Counted from the stretch's first letter, positions 25,168 through 39,100 are shown. The stretch is 64,000 bases of DNA from Nelumbo lutea (GCA_022828595.1 JAKGHH010000008.1:3408728-3472727), one strand, 5' to 3'. The notes: a model not told the origin generated them from the letters alone. Made by a program: numbers and translations.

Positions 25168-28100
25168 AATGCTGAAAGAATCAATGTCCTATTCCCTTTC
25201 CTGCTCTACTAATAGTTTTACAATCTTGATTGTTACAGTTGTTACAAGTTGATGGCAGTTGTTACAAGTGGATGGTTAGTTGTGCTGACGTGGCCTCCTC
25301 TTGTAAAACTGCTTAACTGCCTTATGTTGGTCTATTCCAACAATCTTGACAAGAAGAAAGGGAAGGATTATTTGAACCTTTCTTCTTCTTCCTCCTCTTT
25401 TCTCCATATTCTTCTCTTGTACTGTTGCTCTTACTTTTCTTCTTCCTTTTTCACTCTAATTTTTCAAGTTTACACCTATTTTTGAGGGCTGGTTTACATC
25501 TTGGTATCAGAGCAGGTCTCTTTCTTCCTTCTTTTCTTCTTCCTCTTTTTCCATACACCCTTAGATTAAGAGAGTGTATGGAGAGATAGGTTCTCTATAG
25601 CTCAGAGGATCTCTGGCCTAGTTGGTAGAGGGTTTGGAGAGTTTAAATCTGGCTAGATATTGCCAAGAAGTGGTGTTGTTCTGTTGCTGCCCAAAACCCT
25701 AGCCGATTAGAGATTTTCGAAGGTACATGTAAAGGTGAAGCTTTGGGTGTGTCGCTCTGTGCTTGGGAGGTGTCTTTTGACTCTTAAAGGAGGGCGGTTC
25801 AGGTTTGGAAGAGATTGGGAAGCTCTGGTAGGATCGGCTGCATCTTCTCTCTTCCTCCCCAACAGTTGGACGGAGTAAAACCCTAGTTTTCAAGCATCTG
25901 GGTTCTGGTTTGACTTCAAGAAAGTTTATATAGACTAAATTTTTGGTTCTTTGATTTTCGTTCGATTAATGGAGCCATACAGAAGTGAGTTCAAGCAAGT
26001 GCTGGTTTCCGGCCTTGGCTCGGTAGATTCCGTTTTGACTGGTGTAACCACAATCAAGCTAGATGGGACAATTTATCTTGCTTGGGCACAGTCTATAAGA
26101 ATTTATGTCTGTAGTAGAGGAAAACTCGAGTATCTCACAGGTAGTAAAGTGAAACCCGAAGAGACAGACCCTGAATTTGAGAAATGGATGCAGGAGAACT
26201 ATACAGTCATTGGATGGTTGGTCAACTCTATGCAACCTCATATAAGTCAGCATTATCTCTGGATGTCTTCGGCTAAGGAGATATGGGACAGTGTTATTGA
26301 GACCTATTCACAGAAGTTGAATGCAGCCAGGGTCTACAAGTTGAAAAGTGACGTGAAGAACTTAGGACAGGGGAGAAGAGTGTAGCAATCTACTATTCTA
26401 TACTGAAATCCCTATGGCAAGAAGCTGATGTTATGGAGACAGTTGTATGGAGAGTAAGAATGATGCTGAAATGTATAGGAAGTTGGTGGAGAGAAATAGG
26501 GTGTTTGAATTTCTTACTAGATTCAACCCTGAGTTTGACATCATTAGGCAAAATATCCTGATCAAAGATGAGGTTACTCTTTCCCAGGCATACGCTATGA
26601 TAAGTAGTGAGGAGAGTAGGCGACAGGTTCAGTTACAGAGTCCACCTATAGAATACTTTGCACATGTTGGAATAAAGCCAAAGGGTCCTACTGAGAAAAA
26701 GGAGCAGATATATGAATAATGCAAGAAATCGAGGCATACAAAGGACACTTGCTAGAAGTTTCATCCGGAGCTTCTTCCTGATAGGTTTAAGAATAACAAC
26801 AGTTCTAAGAAGGGCAGTTAGGTAGGAAAGCCTAAGACAACTAATGTTGCTACAATACCTGAAGGAGGAAATAAGGAGAGTGAAGAAAATCAACCATTGA
26901 GCAGTCGGCAGCAATGAAGGCGGATTTTGAGAAGTATGGGAGGCTGCTAAATCACTTGGAAGCTACTGTTTCTTCATCTCACTCTTCCAGCAAACGCATC
27001 ATCATCATCTGCATTTGCTCACTCAGGTATTTGTGCTTCTACAAATCATGCTTTAGTTTCAGGTAATCATAAAATCCCTTAGATTATTGATTCCAGTGCA
27101 TCAGACCATATGACCACCTTCTCTCTGGTAAAGAGAAAATATCCCTTGCTGATGGGTCTCTTGCTCTCATTTCTGGTAAAGGGGATATAAAGACCTCTGA
27201 CACCCTTTATTTATCCCCAGTCCTTCATGTCCCTAAACTTAATACAAACCTTTTATCTGTTAACAGCTTAACTAAATCCATGAATTGTAGCGTAACCTTT
27301 TTTCCCACTCATTGTGTTTTTCAGGACCTCCAATCTCAGAGGATGATTGGGAGTGGCCATGAGGCGAACGGAATATACTTGTTGGACACATCGAATAGAG
27401 CTTTTGGACCACCTCATGGAGTTGCCTTGGAGTTAGTTTTTGCCAGAGTCTATTGACAAAGTCTTGTTATGTCACTTTTGGTTTGGTTATTTGTCTTTTT
27501 TTGCTGAGTCATTTGTTTCCAGATATGTTTAAGGGAGTGTCTTTATCAAGTCTTCATTGTGAGTCGTGTGAACTGGCAAAGCATTGTAGACATTCTTATT
27601 CAATAAGCAATAAAAGATCTCTTTCTCCTTTTCATATTGTTCACTCTGATGTGTGGGGGCCATATCATTTGCCAACTATGGGGGTTACAGGTATTTTATC
27701 ATTTTTATTGATGACTACTCTCGTTACACTTGGATTTATCTCATGAAATCCATGGATGAAGTACCAGCTATTGTGCAAAAATTTCATGATCTCATCCTCA
27801 CCCAGTTTAACACCTGGATCAAAATATTCCATTCTGAAAATGCTAAGGAGTATTTTGAGAAAACCCTCTCCGCCTATCTTGAAACTTTTGGGGTTATTCA
27901 TCAAAGTTCTTGTTCCTACACTCCACAACAAAACGGAGTGGCGGAAAGGAAGAACTGACATGTGGTTGAAGTTGCTAGATCCCTCATGTTTGCATCCCAT
28001 GTTCCTATAAAATTTTGGGGAGAAGTTGTTCTTACTGCTACCTTTTTGATCCATACATATTTATAGATTCTAAACTCGTAATAATCCTAGGAGTCAAACT

Positions 28101-31100
28101 GTTAGACTCATAATAGTTCTAGGAGTCAAACTGTTAGACTCAATAATCCTAGTAGGACTCAAACCAAGCTGTCATATCCTATTTCAATTCAAAGAAGACT
28201 CAATAACTCTAATCCTAGTTGTGCAATGACTCTGAAATCTTAAACATAAACAAACTATAAATAGACAATCAAACCCTATTATTGGACCCTACAGAAAAAT
28301 TGTAAAATAATAAAATTACCCTTGGTGTCCAATTCAGTCCAAATCCCATGTACCATCACTATGCCATATCAGGACCTGTTGTAAGGCCTTCTTCTTTCTA
28401 GAATAAGTCTTCAAGGGTGCTGATCAATTCCTATCACCCTTCCCCCTTGTCCTCAACTTCTGACCTCGACTCAAACCTTCCTCAGAAGCCGGCGTCCGTT
28501 GCAACTCATCCCCTTCAGAATCCTGATGATTTATCCCCAGGTCTCAGCAATTTCATCTTCAAAACCTTGTCTTTTGAGAGCCTTTTTTCTTAGTAACTTT
28601 CCTGAATTTATTAGTGGGACCAGCACCAACCAAACTGTCTTTCAAATGTGAAAAAACTTTTGACACGTAGACAAGTTGGTCCTTTATTGCATTTTTATGT
28701 TGATATGTCTATTTCTTTGAGTGTAATTAATATTATCCAAATTATGGTTGCATAGAGAAGCTTCATACTTGCGTTGGCTTGCCAAGATGCCTAAGTTCCA
28801 AGAATGGTGAATGGTTTAATTTATTCTCTATGGCATGCTGAAGGGTTTAATTCATTCTCTCTGGCATTAATCTATCTACAAGAATGGCGAATTTATGATT
28901 CAGGAAGAATACTGGAAGAATGAGACGTAGAGTTGTAAAATCTTGTAAATTGTAACAAATTTGATAATTGGTATTTTAGACATAAGAACCAGGGCAACAT
29001 ATTCAAGGTGCATATTACTGGGTAAGATAATTTAACAATGGATACAACACTGAACAGAACGGAATTGCGAAACAGGATTCATGCATCTGACCCCATAGCT
29101 GGGAGTTGGGACAAGGCTTAGATGATGATGATGTTATTGGATACAGATCCCTTTAGCAGCAATTTATACATCAAATACTGTATGTTTGTTCTGTTTCCTT
29201 GGTTTAGGTTGTGATGATTTACACTTCTAGTGGCTAGCAAAATTTTTAGATTAGGTTTTTGGACAAGAACATTCTGTTGAAAATCTGTCATAGGAAATCT
29301 AAAACAAATATCTGGTTCCATTTTGGATTGTGAATTGATGAAGCATCATTTAATTTTCTATTAGTTTAGTTGAACAGCAGAGAGAATAATCAATCTTAAA
29401 GATGGAACCCTGAATTTTACATGTTGAACATGTCAAAATTTGCAGATGAGTATAGATTCTATATTTTCGTTTGGAACTCTAACTTCTTTTATATAAAATA
29501 ACTGGTGCAGGCCACCCATTAGTTCAGTCAAGAATTTGGTAACCAAGCAGAGCAATTTCGTTGTTAAGATTGGACCTTCTTCAACGGTATGTCAAATTTT
29601 CTATCTTATTAATGTAAGAAGGTAATTTTTTATGAATGCAGACATGTGCAATTTGTAGTAGGAGCATGTTATGCAACCTGTTCATACATGCATAAAAAAT
29701 GGAACATGATTGTTGATGTATACATGGTCTTGAAACATGAAGATGAAGTTGGATAATACCTCTCAATCATTGAGATTGGCCATTGATCTAGAGTCCAGAC
29801 AATATTAATCTTTGGTAATAGTCTTTAAATGATAAAGACTAATTGGAAAAAAAAGCTGCCAAAAATTTCCACTGATTTGGTGGAAGTCATTCTAGTGTGG
29901 TTGTCGTTCATACCATGGTTCTATACATTTCGTCTGTTTGAGGTGATTGTTGCCTAAACTCATACTTGGAAATTTTACAATAAATGTCGGGGGTAGAAAG
30001 AGGCTTCTTGAACTCCACAAGCCATTCCAAGTCATGCCCTAGAGTTAACATAATTTTCTTTTCTTCTGTTCAGGAAACATATATCCACTCCTACAACTAT
30101 GGAATGATAGCCATACTCCTACATAAATTGTTGACAAAGAAAAGAACTTTTCATATAGAGAACTGCCAGTAGTATGCCAATTTTTTCTTTGCTTGATGGT
30201 CCCTGTCTTTAGGGGGATTCCATGTGTTGACATTTGTTTTCAGTTCTGCAGAATATTGATATGGATAATTTTGATGATTTTGGGGTCGATTTGTGTCCTT
30301 CTCCGGAGGAACCCTCTTTGAGCTCTGATTCTGATGTTGATAAGATGAATCATGTTACCAGTGGAAAGGCAGATAGTAAAGTTCCAAGGTACCAGCATGT
30401 TTCTCAAATACTTTAATATTCAAGTCATTCCTTCAAACAATATGATTTATTTTGGCGGCAAAGTTTGTAAAGAATGAGAAAGAGGGAATGAAAGGAAAAC
30501 TTGTTACAATGTCTCCTTTGGTACTCTAATCAAGAAAAAGAGCAAAAGAAACCAACAAATATTTTGGAAACTATTAGAACTAATTTATCATAATCCTTGG
30601 AAAACTGACAAGTCTCCTCCATCCCTTTCTTCAGGTAAAACCTGGGCAATTGAAATTGTGTTTAGGCTGCACAGTAGTGGTGGGGCTGCACAAACTTGGC
30701 AGTCCTTTTGCATCTTTTTAGGCTCTCTTGTCTAAGGGTTGTACAAAATTATGAATTTAATTTTGTATTCCCATAGATGTAGACTTGCAGAGTCTCCTTG
30801 ATCATATCTCGTAACTTCTTTTATTTGCCATTGATATTGGGGGCATAGAGACTGAAGAGGTGCCTTCTTATATTGAAGTTTTAAAATCTTGTATTTGAGT
30901 CCTTCTGACCTTCAGTGTAGGCTGCATTTTATTGGATGTAAAATATGCTGCAATGAGATTGTTTTAGGAAAATATTAATTTTTCTAATGTTTGCTTGCCA
31001 GTAAAATACTAAGCAAAATGTTATCCAAAACTAGAGTGAGAATGGGGTAAAATGACTTGTTCCTTTTCTGAAGGTATGTAATTTTACTTGGTGTCATGGT

Positions 31101-34022
31101 GGGATGATGAGTTTAATTTTAAGAATCCATTGAATAACTCTCTCTTTAAATCATTCACATCCAAGAAAACCCTTAATTTTATAAAAGCCTCTCTTCCATG
31201 CTAGTCCCAAATCAAGTAGTTTAGCCCATGACCCCATTTTCCAAGTTTATTTCGAAGTTGCAATCAAACATTAGAAAGTTTGATAAAATTAATATTTCTA
31301 GAAAATTATTTCCTTACAAATTTTTGGCATGCAATATATATATATATATATATTGAGATCTAAATGCAGCTGTAATGTTTGGTATTTTTCTTTAAACAGA
31401 TTTCTAAGGCTTATCCCAACTATATGGGCTTGACTACACAAATCCTGTTTTTCCATTCTGTTCTGTTTAATGTCATATCCATTCTTAAATAATGAATGTT
31501 TAACAATTTCTTACCACTTAGATCCATGTTCGTTATAGTCTGCCTCTGCCCCTAGCCTTCTAGCTCCTTCAATAAACAGATAAATCTCTAAATCGTTTTT
31601 GAAACTGACCTTGAACCCTAATGTGATGATAATTTTTCCTTAGAAAACAATCTATTTCGGAATTCCACACTCATCCAAAGGTCTCACATTTTTTTTGTTT
31701 TGATAGTCATTTTCAAGAAGATTATAGCATGTGATATGCTGAAAAGAAAGACAAAGAACAAGAATAAGGTGACAACATGTGGTAAGCTGAGGAAAGAAAA
31801 TCTGGATAGAAGATGGGTGAGGGATAGGCTGGTCCTTTGTGCCTTTATGGGAGGCCTCCAGGGGTATAGTGACAATGTGGAGGAAAGAGGTGGTGGAACC
31901 TCTGGAAGAATTGATAGGTTGGTTCTCAGTCTCTTTGAAATTCAAATATGTGAGAGATGGGTTTACTTAGGTACTATTGAATTTCTACGGCCCTAACAGG
32001 TATAGAGAAAGAGGTGTAATGTGGGAAGAGCTCTTCGATATTAGGGGTTCGTGGGATGGACCATGGTGCTTAGATGGTGACTTTAATGTGGTTGGATTCA
32101 CAAAGATAAATAATCCCAACCAATTGGTCATGCCAAGCATGAGGAAATTCAATGAATTTATTGATGGGTGGGAGTTGTTAGAATTCTCCCTCTCCAGCAG
32201 GCTGTTTTCACTTGGTCTAACCTCCAAAATCCCCCAAGTTGTTCTAAATTGGGCAAATTTGTTTTTAACTTTGAAAGGGAAGAACATTGGATAGGGATGT
32301 TAGCTAGAGCTTTTCCATGAGTCACTTTGGATCACTGTCCACTTACCATTTAAATTTGAAAATACATGGTTAACACACCTGGATTTTGCCAATAAGGTGA
32401 AAAAGTGGTGGGATGAAGAGTTGGAGGAAGTTTAATGGAAAGGAGTAATTTTGTGCCCTTGACTTAGAGTGCTACTCCCTTCTGTAAAATTATGAGTTTA
32501 GAGGTTTGTGCCCAAAGAATTGATCCCCTTTTTTGCTGCATTATTAGCTTCTACCAGAAGGGGTTTAGGGGCATATGTTGTGATGAGATATGGAAGAACT
32601 TGCTCATGATTCTTCAATGCTCAAACCATCTTAATCATGACATGGTTATTCATTGAGGATTTTAGTGACGAGAAGGGATTGAAGTTTTATGGCAGCTCTT
32701 TAGGCAATCTACGATGTCAATAGTTGAAGTATTAGATGTAACAGCAATGTGGTTTGGGCCTTTATTGGTTGGTGAGGCAGATTCCATGGAAGTGGAGATG
32801 GATTTTCTTTTGGGGCTTAAAGCTGTTATATTCTTAATGCTTTCTTCTCTATAAATTGAAGTAGACTCCTCAAGTGCTAATTGATGTGGGAATTGTTTTA
32901 GAGGATTCTGGAAATTGTTACATATGCTGAATGGAATCTGTTCCTATTATGTTCTCGTTCTTCAGTCTGGGGGTGGATTCTTAGGGATCTAAATATTGTT
33001 TCCAACAGCCTAGCTATGTAGGTTCAATCAGGATTAAATGTTTTGCAGGTTTTGCCATGTGATCAACATTCATGCAGAGAGACTTCCTTGGAATTGTTTT
33101 ATTGTCTAGGAAGAGAGGAATTGGATATTTTTAAGAATGATACCTTGTCAAACTATCTGAGAAACCATGGGGAATTTTTTGTCTCTGGTGTCCATGTCAC
33201 TAGAATTCATGGGATTTATTAGATGTTTGTGGGACCTTTATCTACTTCCAGCAACGGACAAATTAAATTTTGGCAGCCGTATCTTTAAAATCTGGTCCTT
33301 CGATGATGGCAGAAGTTTGGAGATCCTTTTGGGTTCTTTGGTCAAGGAGATCCTAACAGAGTTGAGGCCATTGCACTTTCTGAAAGCCTTAGGAATACCA
33401 AGGAGTGAGGAGCTTTTGTTTCCCTTGTATTGGTGAAGGTGGTCTCTAATGATATCAGCATCCTTGGAGTCTTTGTACATTTTGTTTTTGATTGATAGAG
33501 TCTTTGCACATTATTAGAGTCTTTGTCCACGGTCAAGGATATGGTGCTCATTGATCCCCTAAAATGTCTATTTTCTGCTTTGGATGGCGGTGCAAGATAG
33601 GTGCCTTACTAAAGGAAACCTGTTGAAGAGAGGGATGATAGTGGATACTCCAAATTGCATTTTCTGTGGTAGCTGTTTAGAGACAGTTGATCACCTCTTC
33701 CTTCCTTGCAATTTAGCGGTTGAGGTATGGGCAAAGGCGTTGGGTTTATTTGGGAAACAAACCTGTTTTCCAGCAATACCAAGGAATTTCCTAGAAGCTT
33801 GGCAGTTGGGGGGCTTGAGTTGGTGGAGCAAGATTCTTTGGAAGTTGGTACCTGCTGCAGTTTTTTGGGCCATTTGGGGGGAGGGAAGTGCTTGTGCATT
33901 TGAACACGAGCTGCGAGTAAGCTGTGAAACCTAATTTTTGTAAGAAAGAAAAGGCAGTACTTATCTTCAGCTTTTTATATATTCCCAATCTACAGATCCT
34001 TGGTGTACATGGGCTCTTTTTT

Positions 34023-34067
<45 letters not shown>

Positions 34068-36074
34068 GAGAGAGAGAGAGAGAGGGAATGGTATTTTTCA
34101 TTAATCATAATATGAGAAGTTATACAACTGCCACCTTCAAACACATAAGGTGACCCCTCGTCATATAATTAACTTACAAACAAACCCAAAATAAAGTCTC
34201 CCTATTTACCCCTTGCTTTGCTACAGTGTCAGCCAAAGAATTTTCTGACCTCCTAGTCCATCTAAATTGTGCTCCTAGCTCGAGTATGTCTAAGGGACCA
34301 AGTGCCCAAACTATTTGTTTGCATCCAGCCTACTACCAACTTCTAGTCTCCCTCACTTCTAACTGTTGAAAGCCCAACTGTTTAGTGTTTAGCCAATCGG
34401 AGCCCCTGGAGAAGCACTAACACTTCTGCATCTCTAAAAACATCCCCATTTCCAGATGGACCAGGATTACCTATAGAGATGCTATCGAATATCAGTTTCA
34501 CACTACAGTGCAAAGGAGGGGATCAGTCCTCTTAAATATATTGTCTTTTTCTCAAAAAAAGGGGGGCTATTTGGTAAGAAATTAGTCTATAAGGATCGTA
34601 TATATCTTATCAATAATAAAAAGGATATTAATCTACCATGCATTTAGCTTAAGTATCTAGGTGTAAACTTAACAATTATGTGAGCTTGTCTTACACCGCC
34701 AATCCCAAGCCCAGATAAGGATGGTTGCGTCAGGTTGGCAGCCAACACTAAAACTTTTACCAAAGCCTTGTGAATATGGATGATAAAAGCTCCTTCTTAA
34801 TGAAATCCTTTTATATAGTCAAAGGGGTAAAAAACAAGAAAGGAAAAGGAAGGGTAGAAAAAGAATGAAAGGAAAAGAAAAGAAAAACTCTATTAGGGGT
34901 GGATTCGAGTCGAGCCAAGCTGAATACTTGGCTATTCGAGCTTGGCTCATAGGAATAGCATCAGGCTTGAGCTCGAGCTTGATTTGAGCGAAAGACTTGA
35001 GCTCGGTCCATAGCTCGCAAGTTCGAGCTTGCCTCGGCTCGAGCTCGGCTATAAGTCAAGTTTTTTTTTTGAATGATAAAAATATATGTATAATTTTTTT
35101 TCAAATAAAAATTTAAGAATTATAAAAATTATTTAATATTATATATACAAAAAATAATTATAAAAATTATTTACTATTATACATAAAAAATAAAATTATT
35201 ATATTAATAAAAATATTATTATATATAACAAAATTATTTATTATATATATATATATTCACATACATACATATATGTATGTATGTTTGTATACATATATAT
35301 ATAATAATATTTATTTATTTAATACTAAGATCGCGACTCTCACGAGCCGAGCTCGAAATATATATTCACATACATACATATATGTATGTATGTTTGTATA
35401 CATATATATATAATAATATTTATTTATTTAATACTAAGATCGCGAGTCTCACGAGCCGAGCTCGAATTATATATTCACATACATACATATATGTATGTAT
35501 GTTTGTATACATATATATATATATATAATATTTATTTATTTAATACTAAGATCGCGAGTCTCACGAGCCGAGCTCGAATAGCTCGTGAAAGGCTTGGCTC
35601 GTGGCCACCCCTAAGCTCTATATAACACACCTTACTTCCCAACGTACAGCTGCTTGATATACATGGACTGATGTAATTTTCTTCTTTTTTTGATACGGAG
35701 ATGTAATTCCTTCTTTCTGAATCTTAATACAATACCTTACTTTCTAATGATGCTAACATACTAAATTGATAAGGTGCAACACTGTATCTTTAATGCCCCT
35801 AACACAGAAAAGAAATTCATACACTAATATTTTAGGCAAGGTGCCAACCAGCAGATTGGTAAGGTCTCCTGCTGGTCGTAGCAGAGGCTTGGGATCGAAT
35901 CCCGCCTGCACCTAGGTTGGGGGATGGGCTACCCCCGTTGTGTAGCCCCTTCAGAAAGATATCCAAATATATATATATATATATCTTCTTTTTTTAGGAT
36001 TCTAGTTTCCAGAAAATTTATAAGTTTCGCAGAATACCTCAATAATTTGCTTGGGGACAAACAACTGTTAAATC

Positions 36075-36121
<47 letters not shown>

Positions 36122-39100
36122 TTTTAGCTCTGAAAGAGTCAAAGAGGATAATTAGGTTGTGCTTGCTTGCCAAGAAAGTGGAAGAAAATAAGTTGATTTC
36201 TTAAGAAAATTAAAATGTAGATCACTTGGTTGGCATGTGAAAGTAGGTATTGCCTAATGATTTCCTTTTTTCCAAATGACAGATATATTTTCTTGAAAAA
36301 ACTATCAGAAAATACAATAAAATTGAAAACAAAGGTAAAGGAACCTACAGCCATCCACTTTTTCTTTTAAAAAAATTGGCCGTTTTACTCTTTTTCTTTC
36401 TTAGTTCTTGACAAAACATGGTTGTCAGAAAAAGAAGAATTTCTCCCCTCTTTCTTTTCCTGCGATTAATGACAAGAAGAAACATTAGACCTGCATGTGA
36501 ATCTGCTAAAGCAGCACAGTACATCATCCATGTAAACAAGCACTTATGCCTTTGAAAAGAATTCTCATTCTACTGCATCTTTCCTTTTTTCCATGGTCAA
36601 AAGGGCTTTCTATACATACAATTGATTAGAGTTGGTTTGGATCAGGTGCATTGAGCCATCTGTTATAAGATTTCAGAACCCCGAACCAAGTGATCTTAGT
36701 GAGGCTAGCCCAGCAGGTAAACATAATCGTGGTTTAGTTTTGTTGAATCTCAGTAGAGAGATCTGAGCTTATCATGCGCCATTATTATGAACATATACAT
36801 ATATAAGTTTTGTTCTTTTTTGTTTCTTTTGTTGTGTATGGAAATATCAGGACCTAATCATCATGATGCTGACGAGAACAAATCACAGACAAAGTTAAAA
36901 TCTAAAGTTGAAGAACAAAAGAAATTGGATGGGTAAGATATCTTTTTTCTTTTTAACTTCTTTTCCATTCGGGGCCTCATATCTCTAACTTCCTGTTATG
37001 TTCAAATTTGTAGTGTGTTTAATACTAGTTCTCCAGCATTGCCAAATACTGATTTGCCATCAGAGTTGAGATGCTCTCTTTGTAATACTATCTTCAAAGA
37101 GGCTGTAATGATACCATGCTGCCAGCATAGTTTTTGTGACAAATGTAAGTTATTTTTGTCTTATCAATCCTGATTGCTCTTGTTTTTTGTGATAAGCATT
37201 TTCTTTTTTTTTTTTTTTTTTTTGAAAAGAACCATCAACTTCAGTTAATCACTAGCAACACAATATCAAATTTAACAATGTTAAGGGAAGAATAAACTTG
37301 AGAGCTTTATTTATCAAAAAAAAAAAACTTGAGAGCTTACTGCAATAAAAAAAAAAATACTTAAGCAACTCATTGACTTGAATGTTTAGGGAAATGTTAG
37401 TAACTGCATTGTTGTGGTTCTTATGTTTAAATGGTATGCATAATTTTTACATTGAGTTCAACTGCAGGTATTCGCTTGGTGCTGGTTGAGAAGGCTAGGT
37501 GCCCCAAATGCCTTTCTTCCAAATGCAGGGTAGAGGATTTGCTTCCAAATGTGTCTCTTAGGCAGGCAATTGAGCATTTCCTTGAGTCTCAAATACTGAT
37601 CAGTGGTTCTGACAATATTATTCCTAAATATGCTCCAGGTGAGCTAAATTGGTAATTCTTCAAATTGATGTCAAATAAATACCATAAACACTTTATATTG
37701 GTAGAATATGTAACATTTAAATTCCTAAAACTCAGATGGAGAATCTGCAATTCAAGTGAAAGAAGCTTCTTGTGCTGTGTCTGTCCAACAAAGAGAACCA
37801 GTATTGTCTCATTCTCCCTCTGCAACAGGAAAAGGATCAAATCAAATTATGACAGAATCTGCTGGTGAATCACTGATCAAAAACAACACGTCAACTTCTG
37901 GCACTGGCCGTATCATTTATTTAGGTGCAGGTAAATCTGTGAAATCAGCTCCTTCATCAAACAAGTTAAAACAAATAAGTGGAGAAAGAGATGCAACTGC
38001 TAGTCTTATAGAGTTTAAAGGCAGACATGAAAGCCTGAAAGTTGCTGTTGATTTTCAAGGGGAGAATCAGCCCCTCAATTTGCCTCAAACTCTTATGCAA
38101 AAGGAAGAAGGTAGAATTAATTTGCTAAGTAGGCTTTCTCATTTCGACATTTAGTTTAATTTGGCTCCATCACTATTTTTTGGAGTTTGGGCTCTATTTG
38201 AGAGGTTAGGCTGTTATTTTCTTTGATCAATCAGTTAGGCTGTTATATTAGTTGAATTTTTTTTTTTTTACCAATACTAGCTGAAATGTTATTCTTTGAA
38301 ATAACGAAAACAAACCATCTTATTGTGCATGAAGAGGTGTTACTTTGTTGATGTGGTTTTCACTTTTTTGTTCTAAGTCTTCTTTCCGTTTCTAAAATTG
38401 TAATTTTTTTTTTCTGTTCTGTTTCTTGTATCTCTCCAGCTAATTTGACAAGCAAGAAAAAGAAGGGAATGTGGATTAATACTGCAGGTAAAACCTTCAT
38501 TTCCTATTGTTCATAGAGCTTCACCCAAAACTTGGAAACTTTCTTTTTCAGATGTGGCATGTTCCCATTTTAATTGAGAATGACCTTTGGATTTTTCAGA
38601 TGGCACTGGAAGTTTTATGGCAACAAGTAGACATAGAAAGGTAGTCGTGGATGTCCATTACGATGCTACTTCTGTCACTACATTGTTATTGCTTTTATTG
38701 TTGTCCGCAATATCTTATTACTTTTATCTATTGATGGTGTTATTATTTTTTATTACCATATTCCATGTATATTCTGATCTGTGTCATTCAACAGCAGGGG
38801 GACCGTACCTGTTACATGTGTGGTTCTCCAGACCATTTCATAAGAGACTGTCCAGCAGCATCTAGTCCACATCCTATGCTTCAGACAGGTAAAGGCATCA
38901 TGTGTTGCTTGTGCCTACATCTCATGTAAGCATATGTACATACAAGGGTTTGCCATGTAAATGATGTTTTTCTTTGTTTGAGATTTCAGGGGATGCAGTG
39001 TTCCCCGGAGGCATGCCAGCTTATGGACCATCTTACTGGCATGGGTCTCCATTGACACATGTTAGGCCTTATGCGAATATATACGGTGCCCCTGGGATGA

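Larger units (their letters stand above)
20415..25351 (-). mobile_element. Ty3/gypsy chromovirus, complete with both LTRs and 5-bp TSD
   Basis: Left LTR (element 3') 20415-20683 and right LTR (element 5') 25059-25351 both start TGTTAGGAACC and end CTTGACA. The 5-bp duplication AGAAG flanks it (20410-20414, 25352-25356). A polypurine tract (minus strand, AAAGGAAGGGGGGA) adjoins the left LTR. A tRNA-Met primer site (GGCTCTGATACCA on plus, 25043-25055) adjoins the right one. Gag about 24360-25039, gag knuckle/protease 23606-24352 (LIDSGSS), RT 22463-23690, RNase H/IN finger 21916-22302, IN core 21490-21876, and a C-terminal chromodomain at about 20690-20870 (RWVRRGG, EDATWE). Frames are broken, so it is non-autonomous now. 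It is younger than the copia LTR it interrupts. Confidence 0.95.
20212..28046 (+). mobile_element. Ty1/copia retrotransposon, 5' half (gag to integrase), split by a chromovirus
   Basis: The 5' LTR runs 20212-20414 plus 25357-25499 (about 346 bp, TG...CA); the chromovirus at 20415-25351 sits inside it. A tRNA-Met-type primer-binding site TGGTATCAGAGC follows at 25503-25514. Gag lies at about 25969-26385 (plus 26447-26719 in another frame), the GAG-pre-integrase and integrase region at about 27453-28043. Integrase motifs [17 protein letters not shown] and [10 protein letters not shown] are visible. A TGA follows the last motif. RT, RNase H and the 3' LTR are absent: the element breaks off at about 28046 against another LTR. 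Several stops and frameshifts are present. Confidence 0.88.

Noticed and set aside
35277..35625. Tandem plus-strand open frames with Tyr/Ile/His-rich text
   Set aside because: Produced by the 109-bp tandem repeat, whose unit length is not a codon multiple; no protein family.
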